Shown piece by piece: positions 11,291 to 21,577 of a DNA stretch of 64,000 bases (position 1 is its first letter; each line of letters opens with the position of its first letter). Origin of the DNA: Mesostigma viride (lineage: Eukaryota; Streptophyta; Mesostigmatophyceae; Mesostigmatales; Mesostigmataceae); NCBI GenBank assembly GCA_009746045.1, contig RPFO01001993.1, forward strand, positions 1-64,000. Direction: 5' to 3'. A model generated the notes under the pieces. That model ran no database searches. It saw only the letters and a program-made list of their open reading frames with translations, and was not told the origin of the DNA. Made by a program: the position numbers and the translations under genes.

Positions 11291-11820
11291 CCCCCCCCCA
11301 CACACACAAGCCCCAACTCCAAACATTGCACCAATGACCCACCCACCCAAACCCAACCCCAGCCCCCCTGACCCCCCAACGCCCATGCAAACGCCCATGC
11401 CCCCGCCCCCGCCCCCGCCCCCGCCCGCCCCCGCCCCGCCCCCCCCCCGCCCCCGCCCCCGCCCCCGCCCCCGCCCCCGCCCCCGCCCCCCCCCGCCCCC
11501 GCCCCCGCCCCGCCCCGCCCCCGCCCCCGCCCCGCCCCGCCCCCGCCCCCGCCCCCGCCCCCGCCCCGCCCCCGCCCCCCGCCCCCGCCCCCGCCCCCCC
11601 CCGCCCCCGCCCCGCCCCCGCCCCGCCCCCGCCCCGCCCCCGCCCCCGCCCCCGCCCCCGCCCCCCCCCGCCCGCCCCCGCCCCCGCCCGCCCCGCCCCC
11701 GCCCCCGCCCCCCGCCCCCGCCCCCGCCCCCGCCCCCGCCCCCGCCCCGCCCGCCCCCGCCCCCGCCCCCGCCCCCGCCCCCGCCCCCGCCCCGCCCCCG
11801 CCCCCGCCCCCGCCCATGCC
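11291..11820. repeat. CCGCCC/CCCCCG hexanucleotide array
   Basis: About 400 bp of CCCCCG units with many single-C slips, beginning with a poly-C run and a (CA)n stretch. Open frames here encode only Pro-Arg, Gly-Ala or Gly-Arg dipeptides and are not taken as genes. Strongly G-rich on the minus strand, so G-quadruplex formation is possible. Confidence 0.95.
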
Positions 11821-12115
11821 CACGCCCCTGCCCCCGCACCCGCCCATTCTCACCCACGCCCACGCCCACGCCCACGCCCATGCCCACGCCCACGCCCACG
11901 CCCACGCCCACGCCCACGCCCACGCCCACGCCCACGCCCACGCCCACGCCCACGCCCACGCCCACGCCCACGCCCACGCCCACGCCCACGCCCACGCCCA
12001 CGCCCACGCCCACGCCCACGCCCACGCCCACGCCCACGCCCACGCCCACGCCCACGCCCACGCCCACGCCCACGCCCACGCCCACGCCCACGCCCGCGGC
12101 TACGCCCACCCTAGC
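11821..12115. repeat. CCCACG hexanucleotide array 1
   Basis: Near-perfect CCCACG units that end in a short unique stretch, CTAGCCTCACCCCTACTCCA. That unique stretch recurs after the next array at 12960, so array plus spacer form a duplicated unit. Confidence 0.95.
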
Positions 12116-12204
12116 CTCACCCCTACTCCAAGCCACAAATATACCCAAAGCCACAGCCAGAAGTGGAGCGCAGCTGCAACAATAGCAGACGTAGCTGAGA
12201 CACA

Positions 12205-12960
12205 CACCTACCCACGCCCACGCCCACGCCCACGCCCACACCCACGCCCACGCCCACGCCCACGCCCACGCCCACGCCCACGCCCACGCCCACGCCCACG
12301 CCCACGCCCACGCCCACGCCCACGCCCACGCCCACGCCCACGCCCACGCCCACGCCCACGCCCACGCCCACGCCCACGCCCACGCCCACGCCCACACCCA
12401 CGCCCACGCCCAAGCCCACGCCCACGCCCACGCCCACGCCCACGCCCACGCCCACGCCCACGCCCACGCCCACGCCCACGCCCACGCCCACGCCCACGCC
12501 CACGCCCACGCCCACGCCCACGCCCACGCCCACGCCCACGCCCACGCCCACGCCCACGCCCACGCCCACGCCCACGCCCACGCCCACGCCCACGCCCACG
12601 CCCACGCCCACGCCCACGCCCACACCCACGCCCACGCCCACGCCCACGCCCACGCCCACGCCCACGCCCACGCCCACGCCCACGCCCACGCCCACGCCCA
12701 CGCCCACGCCCACGCCCACGCCCACGCCCACGCCCATGCCCACGCCTACACCCACGCCCACGCCCACGCCCACGCCCACGCCCACGCCCACGCCCACGCC
12801 CACGCCCACGCCCACGCCCACGCCCACGCCCAAGCCCACACCCACGCCCACGCCCACGCCCACGCCCACACCCACGCCCACGCCCACGCCCACGCCCACG
12901 CCCGCGCCCATGCCCACGCTCACGCCTACGCCCGCGCCCACGCCCGCGCCTGCGCCCACC
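12205..12960. repeat. CCCACG hexanucleotide array 2
   Basis: About 125 near-perfect CCCACG units, interrupted by rare ACCCACG, AAGCCC, ATGCCC and GCGCCC variants. The unique spacer after it (12958-13060) repeats the spacer after array 1 (12112-12210), including the AGCCACAGCCAGAAGT segment. The two arrays therefore arose by duplication of a larger block. Confidence 0.95.
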
Positions 12961-13226
12961 CTAGCCTCACCCCTACTCCAAGCCACAAATGCACCGTAAG
13001 CCACAGCCAGAAGTACAGCACAGCAGCGACAATTGCAGACTTAGCCCAGACACACACCTACCCACGTCAATGCCCCTGCCCAGAGACTCGCGGCCTCATC
13101 CCACCCCCCTGCACGAACAGTTCCCAAACAAAAGAAAAGGCAAACAAAAGGAACAAGAGTAGCAAGCTGCATTGCGAGCACATATGCCAGTTCTGGCGCA
13201 CATGCCAGGCCAAAAGCAACTCATGA

Positions 13227-13460
13227 TTGCCCCTGCCCCTGCCCCTGCCCCTGCCCCTGCCCCTGCCCCTGCCCCTGCCCCTGCCCCTGCCCCTGCCCCT
13301 GCCCCTGCCCCTGCCCCTGCCCCTGCCCCTGCCCCTGCCCCTGCCCCTGCCCCTGCCCCTGCCCCTGCCCCTGCCCCTGCCCCTGCCCCTGCCCCTGCCC
13401 CTGCCCCTGCCCCTGCCCCTGCCCCTGCCCCTGCCCATGCCCCTGCTCCTGCCCCTGCCA
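13227..13460. repeat. CCCCTG hexanucleotide array
   Basis: About 38 near-perfect CCCCTG units encoding Ala-Pro or Pro-Leu dipeptides in its open frames. It ends in CCCATG, CTCCTG and CCATCA variants. Confidence 0.95.
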
Positions 13461-13539
13461 TCACCATTCTAACCACCACACAATACAAAAAGCAAGAAGA
13501 AATCATAATAAACAAGCACAAAGTTGACTGCACATGCGA

Positions 13540-14000
13540 CTGTACCAGTAGGCACGTAGCAAATTTTAGCTGCAGCTTCAATTTCAACTTCATTGCAATT
13601 GCAAGTGTGACTGCATGTGTAATTGCACTACCAATGCCTAATGCCCACTGCATGTGCCCAGTGCGAATGCAATTCAAAAGCAACATGCAATCGCAATTAC
13701 AGCTGAAGCCGGCTATTAACATAGACATTTAAAGCAGTTGTTAACTGCAGAGACCCAATGAAAATGCAAATGCAATGAAAAAGCAACAGAAGTTGAAGCC
13801 ACTGCCACTCTACCTGCCGACAGTAACACCACCGCCAGCACCCACTCATATCCCAACGACAAGAATTGCCCAAAGCCAAGAATTACCCAAAGCCAGACAT
13901 ACATTGGGACGCATAAGCAAACGGCAACGCAAGCGCACATGCAAATGTATACGCAAAGGCGAACGCAAACGCAAACGCAAACGCAAAAGCTCATGGCAAA
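13540..14000. repeat. Degenerate short-word repeats
   Basis: Loose repetition of GCAATTGCAA, ATGCAAATGCAA and (CGCAAA)n words. The end at about 13960-13990 is a short (CAAACG)n hexamer array. This looks like the decayed edge of the hexanucleotide region. Confidence 0.6.
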
Positions 14001-14543
14001 TACGAGGGCCGAAAACAATCCAACTTCATCTAAATGTCCGAAATCCTCACGACGTTTCGATGCGCGCTTGAATGTCGAAGGCCTGCGCCGATTATCGATC
14101 ATAAGTCGAATGTGTAATTGTCGGCTTATGAGAACTGCTTTGCGACAGTATCACGTCAGGCCGTTCCTGTGCAGCCATTTTCCCTGTGCAGCGGGTGGAC
14201 AACGTTCACTTTCCGCATTATTCATGGCTATCGAAGTTAATTCTTACCGACCCCGGCTGCCATGGCCACTGGCCACGCATATCAAGTTCAGGTATTCCCG
14301 ACCTGTAGCGCAGCAGATTTCTGTCGGAAGGCATCCTAAGCATCGTGATAAAAGAAATCCGAACAATAGACATTCATGCTGCATCTAAGGACATTATGGC
14401 ATTTGTATATACTGCAAGTACATGTATCGACATTGCCGTGATTGCTAACCCCGACTCACCATGAACAGGAACTTTCCCTCTGCCTCCATGAAATGTACTT
14501 CGTGAAATGTACTGTAATACATATGATGTACTACGATGATAAT
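14001..14543. other. No gene seen
   Basis: Unique-looking sequence without recognisable coding or RNA features. Confidence 0.4.
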
Positions 14544-15158
14544 CATCCCAGCAAAGCCATAGCACACCTTCCGTTTCGACCGCCATGTCGGCCACTAGTC
14601 CGGATAGCTCAATGTGCACCTGACCTTGACACTAATCGCACAAACAGCCACAATTTTGCAAGCAAGAAGACATGGCTACCTCGGCATTTCATGAAATGTA
14701 CTTCGTGAAATGCATTTCGTGAAATGTACTAAGGAACGTGATTGGCCGGCGTTCGCTCGCCAAATCTCGCAAAATGTACTAAGGCACGTGATTGGTCCCG
14801 CAAAATGTACTAAGGAACGTGATTGGCCGGCGAAGATTCTGTTTGCTGCAATTAAAATTCCCTACAGAATCTTCGCCAATCACGTTCCTTAGTACATTTT
14901 GCGGGACCAATCACGTGCCTTAGTACATTTTGCGAGATTTGGCGAGCGAACGCCGGCCAATCACGTTCCTTAGTACATTTCACGAAATGCATTTCACGAA
15001 GTACATTTCATGAAATGCCGAGGTAGCCATGTCTTCTTGCTTGCAAAATTGTGGCTGTTTGTGCGATTAGTGTCAAGGTCAGGTGCACATTGAGCTATCC
15101 GGACTAGTGGCCGACATGGCGGTCGAAACGGAAGGTGTGCTATGGCTTTGCTGGGACA
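14544..15158. repeat. Large inverted repeat (foldback, ~300 bp arms)
   Basis: The left arm is 14544-14842 and the right arm 14864-15158, with a spacer of about 21 bp (TTGCTGCAATTAAAATTCCC and one or two flanking bases). Pairing is almost perfect. The main difference is a 4-bp CCGG present in the left arm near 14828 and absent from the right arm near 14876. Inside each arm the word AAATGTACTAAGG-ACGTGATTGG is repeated three times. The outer part of the right arm runs into the ORF at 15116. Confidence 0.93.
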
Positions 15159-15589
15159 TAATCGTGGCTATCTGCTTCCTGGCTTTCGCTATCATGGTGA
15201 TGGGACACCATGGGAAGCGCAAGTTCGCAGCCATAGTGCTAAGCGGCAGCACCCATGCCGGCAGCCTAGTGACCGACGAGACGTTCGACTGTAAGTGCGG
15301 CCACGAGTGCATGAAGCCCATTAGAATATCACATCTCCAGGCATTGCGAAGCGCCTGGTTTTCGCCCGGGCGGAAGCAAGAGGACAGGAAGGCGGCGATA
15401 AAGCAGCAGCTGCACCAGGGGGGGTACGACGCCATAACCACGATGTCGTCATCTACTCGTCACAAGTTCGTTCATGGCGCTGGTTTTCGGTTCGTTCTCG
15501 ACGGGGGAGTCAAGGATATGAACATAGGGTTTGTGACCCCTTTTCACTTTCGCGTTTCACTTTCGAGGCGGCCTTCAGGCACTGCCTGA
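15116..15589 (+). CDS. Transposase-like N-terminal fragment next to the foldback
   Basis: The first ATG in this frame (15116) lies inside the right arm of the foldback. The product has a hydrophobic stretch near residues 15-30, then a Cys cluster CKCGHEC followed by a helical segment with LRSAWF and a basic run (GRKQEDRKAAIKQQL). A C-x-C-x3-C cluster followed by such a helix is typical of the zinc-binding N-terminal region of several eukaryotic DDE transposases and transposon-derived proteins; assignment to that group is inference. The frame ends at 15589 without a catalytic domain, so it is a fragment, or the first exon of a longer gene. No downstream partner was established. Confidence 0.4.
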   Translation: MAVETEGVLWLCWDIIVAICFLAFAIMVMGHHGKRKFAAIVLSGSTHAGSLVTDETFDCKCGHECMKPIRISHLQALRSAWFSPGRKQEDRKAAIKQQLHQGGYDAITTMSSSTRHKFVHGAGFRFVLDGGVKDMNIGFVTPFHFRVSLSRRPSGTA

Positions 15590-16061
15590 AAATTAGCAAC
15601 CACGTTTGGAACTCTTCGGACCACCTGTGAAACTAATCACATTTGATGATGTGCTGGCGGGCCTGGGCATCGCATTTGAGCATTACTTCGAGCAGGGCTC
15701 AACAAGCTCGATTCGCCAACTCAACCCGAAGAAGCCCTAAGCTGCGGTAAGACATATATTTGTGTGGATGGCTCTTGATATCATGCTGAATTTCTAGTCT
15801 TCTCTAGGTGGACAGTTCATGTGCAGCCATACAGGTCATCCATGTGTGTTTTAACCATGTTGCATGTGCCACAGATATTATGAGCAGTATTTACTAAGTG
15901 TGCTGGAGTCGTTGTTGCATGCTTGTTGTATTTCACAGTTCACGCCTGCATGAACGCATCGTTGATACTAATGATTATTCATATTGCATGACTGTTCTAT
16001 TGGGGACGCCGCGCTTGATGTCACAACGTGGCCGAAAGGGTGCATCCACCGCTGACGGCCG
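15590..16061. other. No clear gene; possible continuation of the transposon
   Basis: No long open frame. It separates the transposase-like fragment from the next ORF on the same strand. If both belong to one element, splicing would have to bridge this stretch. Confidence 0.3.
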
Positions 16062-17777
16062 GTGGGTGAAATCGATGGACGCATTTCCGAAGAAGCCAGC
16101 CGCGGGCCACACCCATGGCGCGGGCGGGGCGCGGGCGGGGGCGGGGGCGGGGGAGAAGGCGCGGGTGCGGGCGCGGGCGCCACCCAAGACGCGGGCGCGG
16201 GCGCGGGCCCGGGCGGGGGCGGGGGCGGGGGCGCAGGCGCCGGCGCGGGTGCGGGCGCGGGCGCCACCCAAGGCGCGCGCGCGGGCGCGGGCGGGGGTGG
16301 GGGCGCAGGCGCCGGCGCGGGTGCGGGCGCGGGCGCCACCGCCGACTTGGATGATGAGCCAGCAACCGAAGCCGAGAGGGAGAGGCACCGCTCTTCGAAG
16401 GTGTTCGATCTCGAAGTGTTTTGGGGCCCGGATATGACCGTGTATGTCCGCTGGCGCCTAGCCGCATCGGAGACGTTGGTAAATGCACCGGTGAACAAGT
16501 GGCAGCCCACAGGGCCTAATGGCGAGGCTTGTGACGGGGTCACGCCCATTGGGTACACCCCGCAGGGAGATCCTGTCTATGGGTGCCTCCTCATAGAGCG
16601 TGGCAAGGCCCCCAAAGGAAGTCCTGGTCTAGTGCCGCTTTTTGAATGGGACGAGGGCGGTGCCAGGAGATGTACCTGCGCTAGCCTTCACAGCCTTTTT
16701 CCTGACATCGTCGCCGCTGAGAAGCAGCAGTTGCTGGACGGATGGATTGAGCAGGTGCCAAAGTCCGTGGAGGATGTGCGTGCCAACAACGAGAATCTGT
16801 TCGACATCATGGAGCAAAAGCTCAAAGAGAAGCGTGAACTGCAAGCGAACAAGGCGGTACCCTTACCGCTGCGATCTGCAGGCGACCAGTCGGTTGCGCG
16901 GGCAACACGAGCACTGAGGCTGCCCATAAAACAAGTAATCTCACACGTCGCTTGCCCTGCCCGCGAGATTCAAGCGCAGATCAACCGCGCATGTGCGCCC
17001 GCTGCGCGAGGGAGCACATCAACGGCAACGCCCGCTTTGCGCACACTGATTTCCGGCAGGCACACCTTCAAGGTGAATGGAAGCCTCATACGACGCAGCG
17101 ACCTACTCGTTGTTAAGCGGCCAGCCGTCACCTGCGGGCAGGGAATGCCGTGGGCACCACACATGCTGGTGAAGGTCCTTGATCTGGAAGGCGATCGCAC
17201 GGAGCGTGACAGCATTGTCGCCTCTCCTTACTACGCACCGTCGTGGACGGGCCAGTTTTCTAGAGTGACATTAGGTGGCGGCAGCGCAGGGATGACGGTC
17301 CCCATTTCTGATGTACACCTGCAGCACTGGACAGTGGGCGGTACGGCAGAGGTGCACCAGCCTGAGCTGATCAGTACCGGCAAACTGTCAGCTGCCACGG
17401 TGGCGGCGTTGAAAGAGCACCCGCAGATTGACTTTGAGCATTACAAGACTGCCACCGCCGCCAGGGCAGCAGCAAAGGATGACTGCAATGCCTACTTTGC
17501 CGAGCATGGAGCACGTGCGCTTATCGGGATGCGCCTGTGTGCCCTGTTTCCGGGGATAGCGAGGAAGAGGGAGCGCTTCCATGGCTGGGTCACTAAGGTT
17601 CAGGAAAGGGGAGGTCACCTGCTCATCAAGGCGATGTGGGCTGATGGGCAGTATGAGGACTATCATGCCCTGGCGGAGGTGACGCAGTTCGTGTGCGGCT
17701 GCCCACACCCAGTCGAGGCATTTGGCCGCGCTCGCTTCTTTCCACAGGAGCTAGGCTGGCACCGTGAACGCAGGTGA
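16062..17777 (+). CDS. Unrecognised protein with Gly-Ala-rich N-terminus and Tudor-like C-terminus
   Basis: Uninterrupted 571-codon frame. The open frame begins after a stop with a GTG at 16062 and contains no ATG until 16434 (within PDMTVYVRW), so either the start is at 16434 or an upstream exon is missing. Codons about 22-100 are a Gly-Ala/Arg low-complexity stretch from a GGGCGC hexamer array (16120-16345). The middle holds two mixed alpha/beta blocks I do not recognise. Near the C-terminus the block LIGMRLCALFPG, F-GWVTKV, then ADGQYEDYHALAEV resembles a Tudor/PTM-type chromatin-binding fold with its DG-x-x-ED signature; this is inference. Location beside a foldback and a transposase-like fragment suggests a transposon passenger, but it could be a host gene. 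Codon use is GC-rich like the host genes. Confidence 0.5.
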   Translation: MGEIDGRISEEASRGPHPWRGRGAGGGGGGGEGAGAGAGATQDAGAGAGPGGGGGGGAGAGAGAGAGATQGARAGAGGGGGAGAGAGAGAGATADLDDEPATEAERERHRSSKVFDLEVFWGPDMTVYVRWRLAASETLVNAPVNKWQPTGPNGEACDGVTPIGYTPQGDPVYGCLLIERGKAPKGSPGLVPLFEWDEGGARRCTCASLHSLFPDIVAAEKQQLLDGWIEQVPKSVEDVRANNENLFDIMEQKLKEKRELQANKAVPLPLRSAGDQSVARATRALRLPIKQVISHVACPAREIQAQINRACAPAARGSTSTATPALRTLISGRHTFKVNGSLIRRSDLLVVKRPAVTCGQGMPWAPHMLVKVLDLEGDRTERDSIVASPYYAPSWTGQFSRVTLGGGSAGMTVPISDVHLQHWTVGGTAEVHQPELISTGKLSAATVAALKEHPQIDFEHYKTATAARAAAKDDCNAYFAEHGARALIGMRLCALFPGIARKRERFHGWVTKVQERGGHLLIKAMWADGQYEDYHALAEVTQFVCGCPHPVEAFGRARFFPQELGWHRERR

Positions 17778-17822
17778 TGGCACCCACATAGACGATGCCG
17801 TCCCTGCTGTGCACAGTGACAG

Positions 17823-17975
17823 TGAAGGCGGGGAGGAGGAGGAAGAGGGAGAGAAGAGGGGGAGAAGAGGGGGAGGAGGAGGGGGAGGAGGAGGGAGAGG
17901 GGGAGGGAGAGGGGAGGGAGAATGGGAGGGGGAGGGGGAGGAGGAAGAGGGAGAGGGAGAGGGAGAGGAGGATGC
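17823..17975. repeat. GGGAGG/GAGGAG purine tract
   Basis: Imperfect G/A-only microsatellite just downstream of the 571-codon ORF. Confidence 0.9.
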
Positions 17976-18430
17976 GGAATGGGAGCCGGGGATGACTGGT
18001 AGATGAGACGGTGCCATCTACCGGCGCATGGAATGAAGTGGTAGACAAGTTTACTCATGGTTGTCGGCAAGTAGAGCATGCACGCCTGGCCTAGTGAATT
18101 TAAATCAATGAGTTGAGTTTGGAGAGGCTGCATTTTGCTTGGATGAAGAATGTGTTAGCATGGCCAAACTTTTATGGCTTGTAGCCAAATCCTCTTGGGG
18201 TATGTGCACAGTGTACTAGCGGTGTGCAATTGCGAGGATTCCTGTCTTGTAGCGATGTGGCCTCTCACCCTGCAGCCTGGTAGATGTGTTGGCATGCAGC
18301 CACCCATCATTGGTCATCCGATCTGGTGTGATTTGCATTTGCACACCTTGTATTAAGGCCATGATATGATGATGTCTTGTTATTTTTAATGTGTATATGC
18401 GAAAAGAGGCATAATATGCTTGTATATAGT

Positions 18431-19160
18431 GCTAGCAAATGTCACTACCTTTACCTATGCCTGACCTTACAAGTTGAGGATGGTCTAATGTAGTGGCAAA
18501 CAGGTTATTTACAACAATTCACAGTTTTCTGACATAGTTTGAGGCAACTATACTTACCAAAATGCTTGAAAAAGGCAAAAATTGCACCATTTATGCTAGC
18601 AAACGTCACTATTTTGAGATCAAACTGGGCCCAAACTTGGCCCATGGTCTAATCTAGTGGTGTTTAGGTTGCTTCCAACATTTCATAGCTTTCTGACATA
18701 GTTTGATATTGTTTAGTAGTAGCTTACACTGAGCAAAATGCTTGAAAATGGCAAAAAATGCACCATTTATGCTAGCAAACGTCACTATTTTGACGTCAGA
18801 CTGAGCCCAAACTTGGCCCATGGTCTAATCTAGTGGTGTTTAGGTTGCTTCCAATATTTCATAGCTTTATGACGTAGTTTGATATTGTTTAGTAGCTTAC
18901 ACTGAGCAAAATGCTTGAAAATGGCAAAAAAATGCAGTATTTATGCTAGCAAACGTCACTATTTTGAGTTCAGATTGACCCCAAACTTTGTGCATGGTCT
19001 ATTCTAGTGGTAATTAGGTTGCTTGCAAATATCCATGATGGTTTGACGTGACTTAGTACTGTTTCCTATTTATTACTATTTAATTTAACAAAAAATGACA
19101 AAAATGTACCTTTATTGCTAGCAAATGTCACCAAGATGACGTCCGATCAATACCAAACTT
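18431..19160. repeat. Satellite-like tandem repeat, unit ~172 bp
   Basis: The word GCTAGCAAA-GTCAC recurs at 18431, 18595, 18771, 18945 and 19117, giving spacings of 164, 176, 174 and 172 bp. Between these marks each unit repeats CATGGTCTA-T-TAGTGG, AGGTTGCTTCCAA and AAATGCTTGAAAA-GGCAAAAA. The central units are closest to each other and the edge units are more diverged, as in an array that turns over by unequal exchange. AT-rich, unlike the neighbouring genes. Confidence 0.9.
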
Positions 19161-19264
19161 TGTACGAGGTCTATTTTGGTTGCAAACGTCATGCATGACA
19201 ATTTTCAGCATAAAAAGACAAACTTCGGTACGAAGTACATTTTGCGTGCTGGAGTACATTCTTA

Positions 19265-19560
19265 ATGGCTGGTAGGGCAATGGCTCTCATTGGTGAGGTC
19301 AAGCTGGAGGCCATCCAACTTTCCCGAGCTCGCAGGGCAAGGCTGGACCGCTCCCGCTGCTCTTCACCTTTGACTCCATGCAGGGGACAAGCTGCTGTTT
19401 CCCAAGCGTTGCAAGCGGCTCGTAGGAGGCCTACACGCTGGACGCATCAACAACGAAGACGGGAGCTCTGTCCGACCTAGCTACCTACAGCTCCGGCAGG
19501 CAGCAGGGATCACAAGCCAGTTTACTGGAGGGGGGCGGCCATCTATACGTCAATATGCGC
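19265..19560 (+). pseudogene. LINE ORF1 fragment (C-terminal part)
   Basis: Translated pieces match the better copy at 19992-20606: GEVKLEAIQLSRAR, then QQRRRELCPT, then KPVYW-GA-IYV. These correspond to the RRM-like and C-terminal parts of an L1-type ORF1p. A frameshift and a stop interrupt it near 19480. It is directly followed by an uninterrupted copy of repeat A, the same order as at 63105-63780. Confidence 0.75.
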
Positions 19561-19569
19561 TGGTTGAAT

Positions 19570-19860
19570 TGTAACATAACTCCGTTGGGAGTATATGTAG
19601 CACATAGCCCAGAGAAGGGGCATATGGCCTATCATACATTCTAAGCTACTTCCTGCAAGGGTGGGAATGTAAACAACACTTGCTCTAGGTGCACCAGGGG
19701 CACCTGCACCCTCATGATCTTCACACTATGCCCAGCTAAGGGGGAGTGTGTCATGTGGGGGAAGATCAACATGGCTATACAAGAGCTAGGGCATGGCTTC
19801 TCAGCAGGGAGTGACCCCCTGCATGGGCACGGCATAATTAAATAAAGCTAGGTATCATCT
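19570..19860 (+). repeat. Dispersed repeat A, empty-site copy
   Basis: Runs from AACATAACTCCGTTGGGAG through CATATGG-CCTATCATACATT to the stretch around GGGGGAAGATCAACATGGC. It matches 63495-63780 along its length and lacks the SINE-like block found at 9137-9576 and 61460-61966. Position after ORF1 fragments at two loci suggests it is the linker or 3' UTR of the LINE family. Confidence 0.8.
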
Positions 19861-19991
19861 GGAGGGTGGCTCATCATAGGCACACATGTACATGACTAAA
19901 AATGCTAGGCATCAGCTGGTATAGTTAGTGCCTGTAGTAGGCGGGCATGTACAAGGCCACTGTCTATCTATTCTACTGCTGCTGTATTCCC

Positions 19992-21226
19992 CTAGGCTGG
20001 GGCTGCCGGAGTCGCTGGGGCCGCGGTGGTTGAGGGGGTCGCGTGCCAGGGCTTGTGGCCAACGTAGATGTCCGCCCCCTTCCAGTACACCGGCTGGCCC
20101 GCCTTGGTCTGCCGGAGCTGGAGGTAGGTCGGCCATAGCTCCCGTCGCCGTTGTTGCTGCGCCAGGGTCAAGTCGTCGTCCACGGTGAAGGGAGTGTTCT
20201 CGAGCCGCTTGCGGCGTCTGAGGAACGAAACCTTGTCCGCTGGGCTCTTAAAGATGAGAAGAAGCGGAGGCGCCCCTGCCTTACCCCGCGCGCGGGGGAG
20301 GCGGTGGGCGGTCAGCTTAATCTCACCAAGGAGGCCCATGCGTGCAAGGATTTTGCTCTCAAACGCACGTGCAAGCTTCTCGGAATTCTCACCTTCCACC
20401 AGGTCGAAGTTCTTGAGGATGGCGTTGAGGCTGCGCTTGGAGAGCTCGGCCTCCTCGCCGAGGTCAAGCGTCTGCCGCTGGAGCTGGGCTGCGACGGCGG
20501 AGGTGGTGGAGGTGGTATGTTGCTTAAGCATGTCCGCCCAGGTGGTGATGGGAGGAGCATCGCCGGCCAGGCCAGCCGGGGCTGGCTTGGCGGCAATGTC
20601 CTTCACCGCCTGGGCGGTGAGGCCTGCGGTGTTCTGCAGAACCTCGATAGCGATGGCGTTGTCCTTAAGACGCTGGTCGATGTCACGGAGCTGCCCGCGG
20701 TGATGGCGTCGGAGGTGGAGGTGGTGGCGGTGGAGGAGGCGAGGAGGGTGGAGGTGGCGGTGGAGATGGTGGAGGTGGCGGTGGAAAGGAGGGGAAGCTC
20801 GGCAGTCAGCGTGCCGCCGATGGCCGCCACATCTGCAGCAATGGGGTCCACGTGCTCCTCGAGGGCCTCCTTAAGGAGTGAGCGGATGGAGGATTCGGTT
20901 AAGGTGGTGGTGAGAGGCTTGGGGGGCCAAAGCTCCCCGATGGAGCGTCCAAGGAGGGAAAAGAGAGCGACATGCTGGAGGTAGGGGCGGTGGAGGCTGG
21001 GAATGGTGTCGAAACAGGAGATACGAATCCAGCGAGGGTCAAAGAGGCGACCTTGGTTGAAGAGCTGCTTGCATAGTGCAAGAAGCGAGGCGTGCGTTCC
21101 CTGAAACACGCAGACCAGGATGCGTTCCGTGGTAAGCGTGTCAAGGAAGCCGGGCTGGCTGGCTTCGGCGACAAATGCGCTGGTTGTCTCCTTGATATCT
21201 AGTAATGCAATGCTCACACATGTCAA
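19992..21226 (-). pseudogene. LINE ORF1p-like protein, frameshifted
   Basis: Two overlapping frames on the minus strand make one ORF1: the upstream part spans 21226 to about 20690 and the downstream part about 20700 to 19992. The shift lies near 20690, where one frame reads DAITAGSS and the other QLRDIDQRLKDN. The downstream part has the L1-type ORF1p pattern: a short coiled region, then SEKLARAF, E-KLTAHRLPRARG, PLLLIFKSPADK, a DDLT-Q-QRRREL box and a C-terminal GQPVYWKGADIYVG. In that family this region binds RNA and forms the ribonucleoprotein for target-primed reverse transcription. No ATG starts the upstream frame (TTG at 21226). A Ser/Thr-rich block at about 20700-20800 comes from a (GGAGGTGGC)n-like repeat. 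This is the best preserved of at least five ORF1 pieces in the window. Confidence 0.75.
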
Positions 21227-21370
21227 ATTGCACTCACGTCAGGGGATGCCGGATCGATCGTTTCGACGGGTCCAATTGTGCGCACCCTGCATGGCATGCT
21301 TGATCGAGGCATGAGGGAAGGGGGGGGGGGTCTCAGCCGCCCTAGCTGCCCGCTGTGCATGCACGCTCAG

Positions 21371-21470
21371 GCGCACTCTGGTGCTCCGTGACTCCAGGTC
21401 TTAATGTTCGGGAGCACGTGTTAGTTAAGATTAATTATAATTAATCCATACAGATTAATCTATATACGTC
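21371..21470. repeat. Dispersed repeat D end (inverted partner at 45506-45564)
   Basis: GCACTCTGGTGCTCCGTGAC and the following GGGAGCACGTGTTAGTTAA are the inverse of 45506-45564. Both copies border a TTAATTAA-rich stretch. Confidence 0.65.
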
Positions 21471-21577
21471 TCGAGACCACAAGCCATGGCAGGCAAAAAC
21501 ACGCCACCCCAGCAACCCGACAGCCTAGGGGAAATATATACAGTAGCTCACGACTCTTGTTGAACTCTTGCAGCGTT

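Noticed and set aside
11209-12999. Open frames of 280-460 codons encoding Gly-Ala, Pro-Arg, Trp-Ala or Thr-Pro repeats on both strands
   Set aside because: They only translate hexanucleotide arrays. All frames are open because the unit length is a multiple of three and the units lack stop words.
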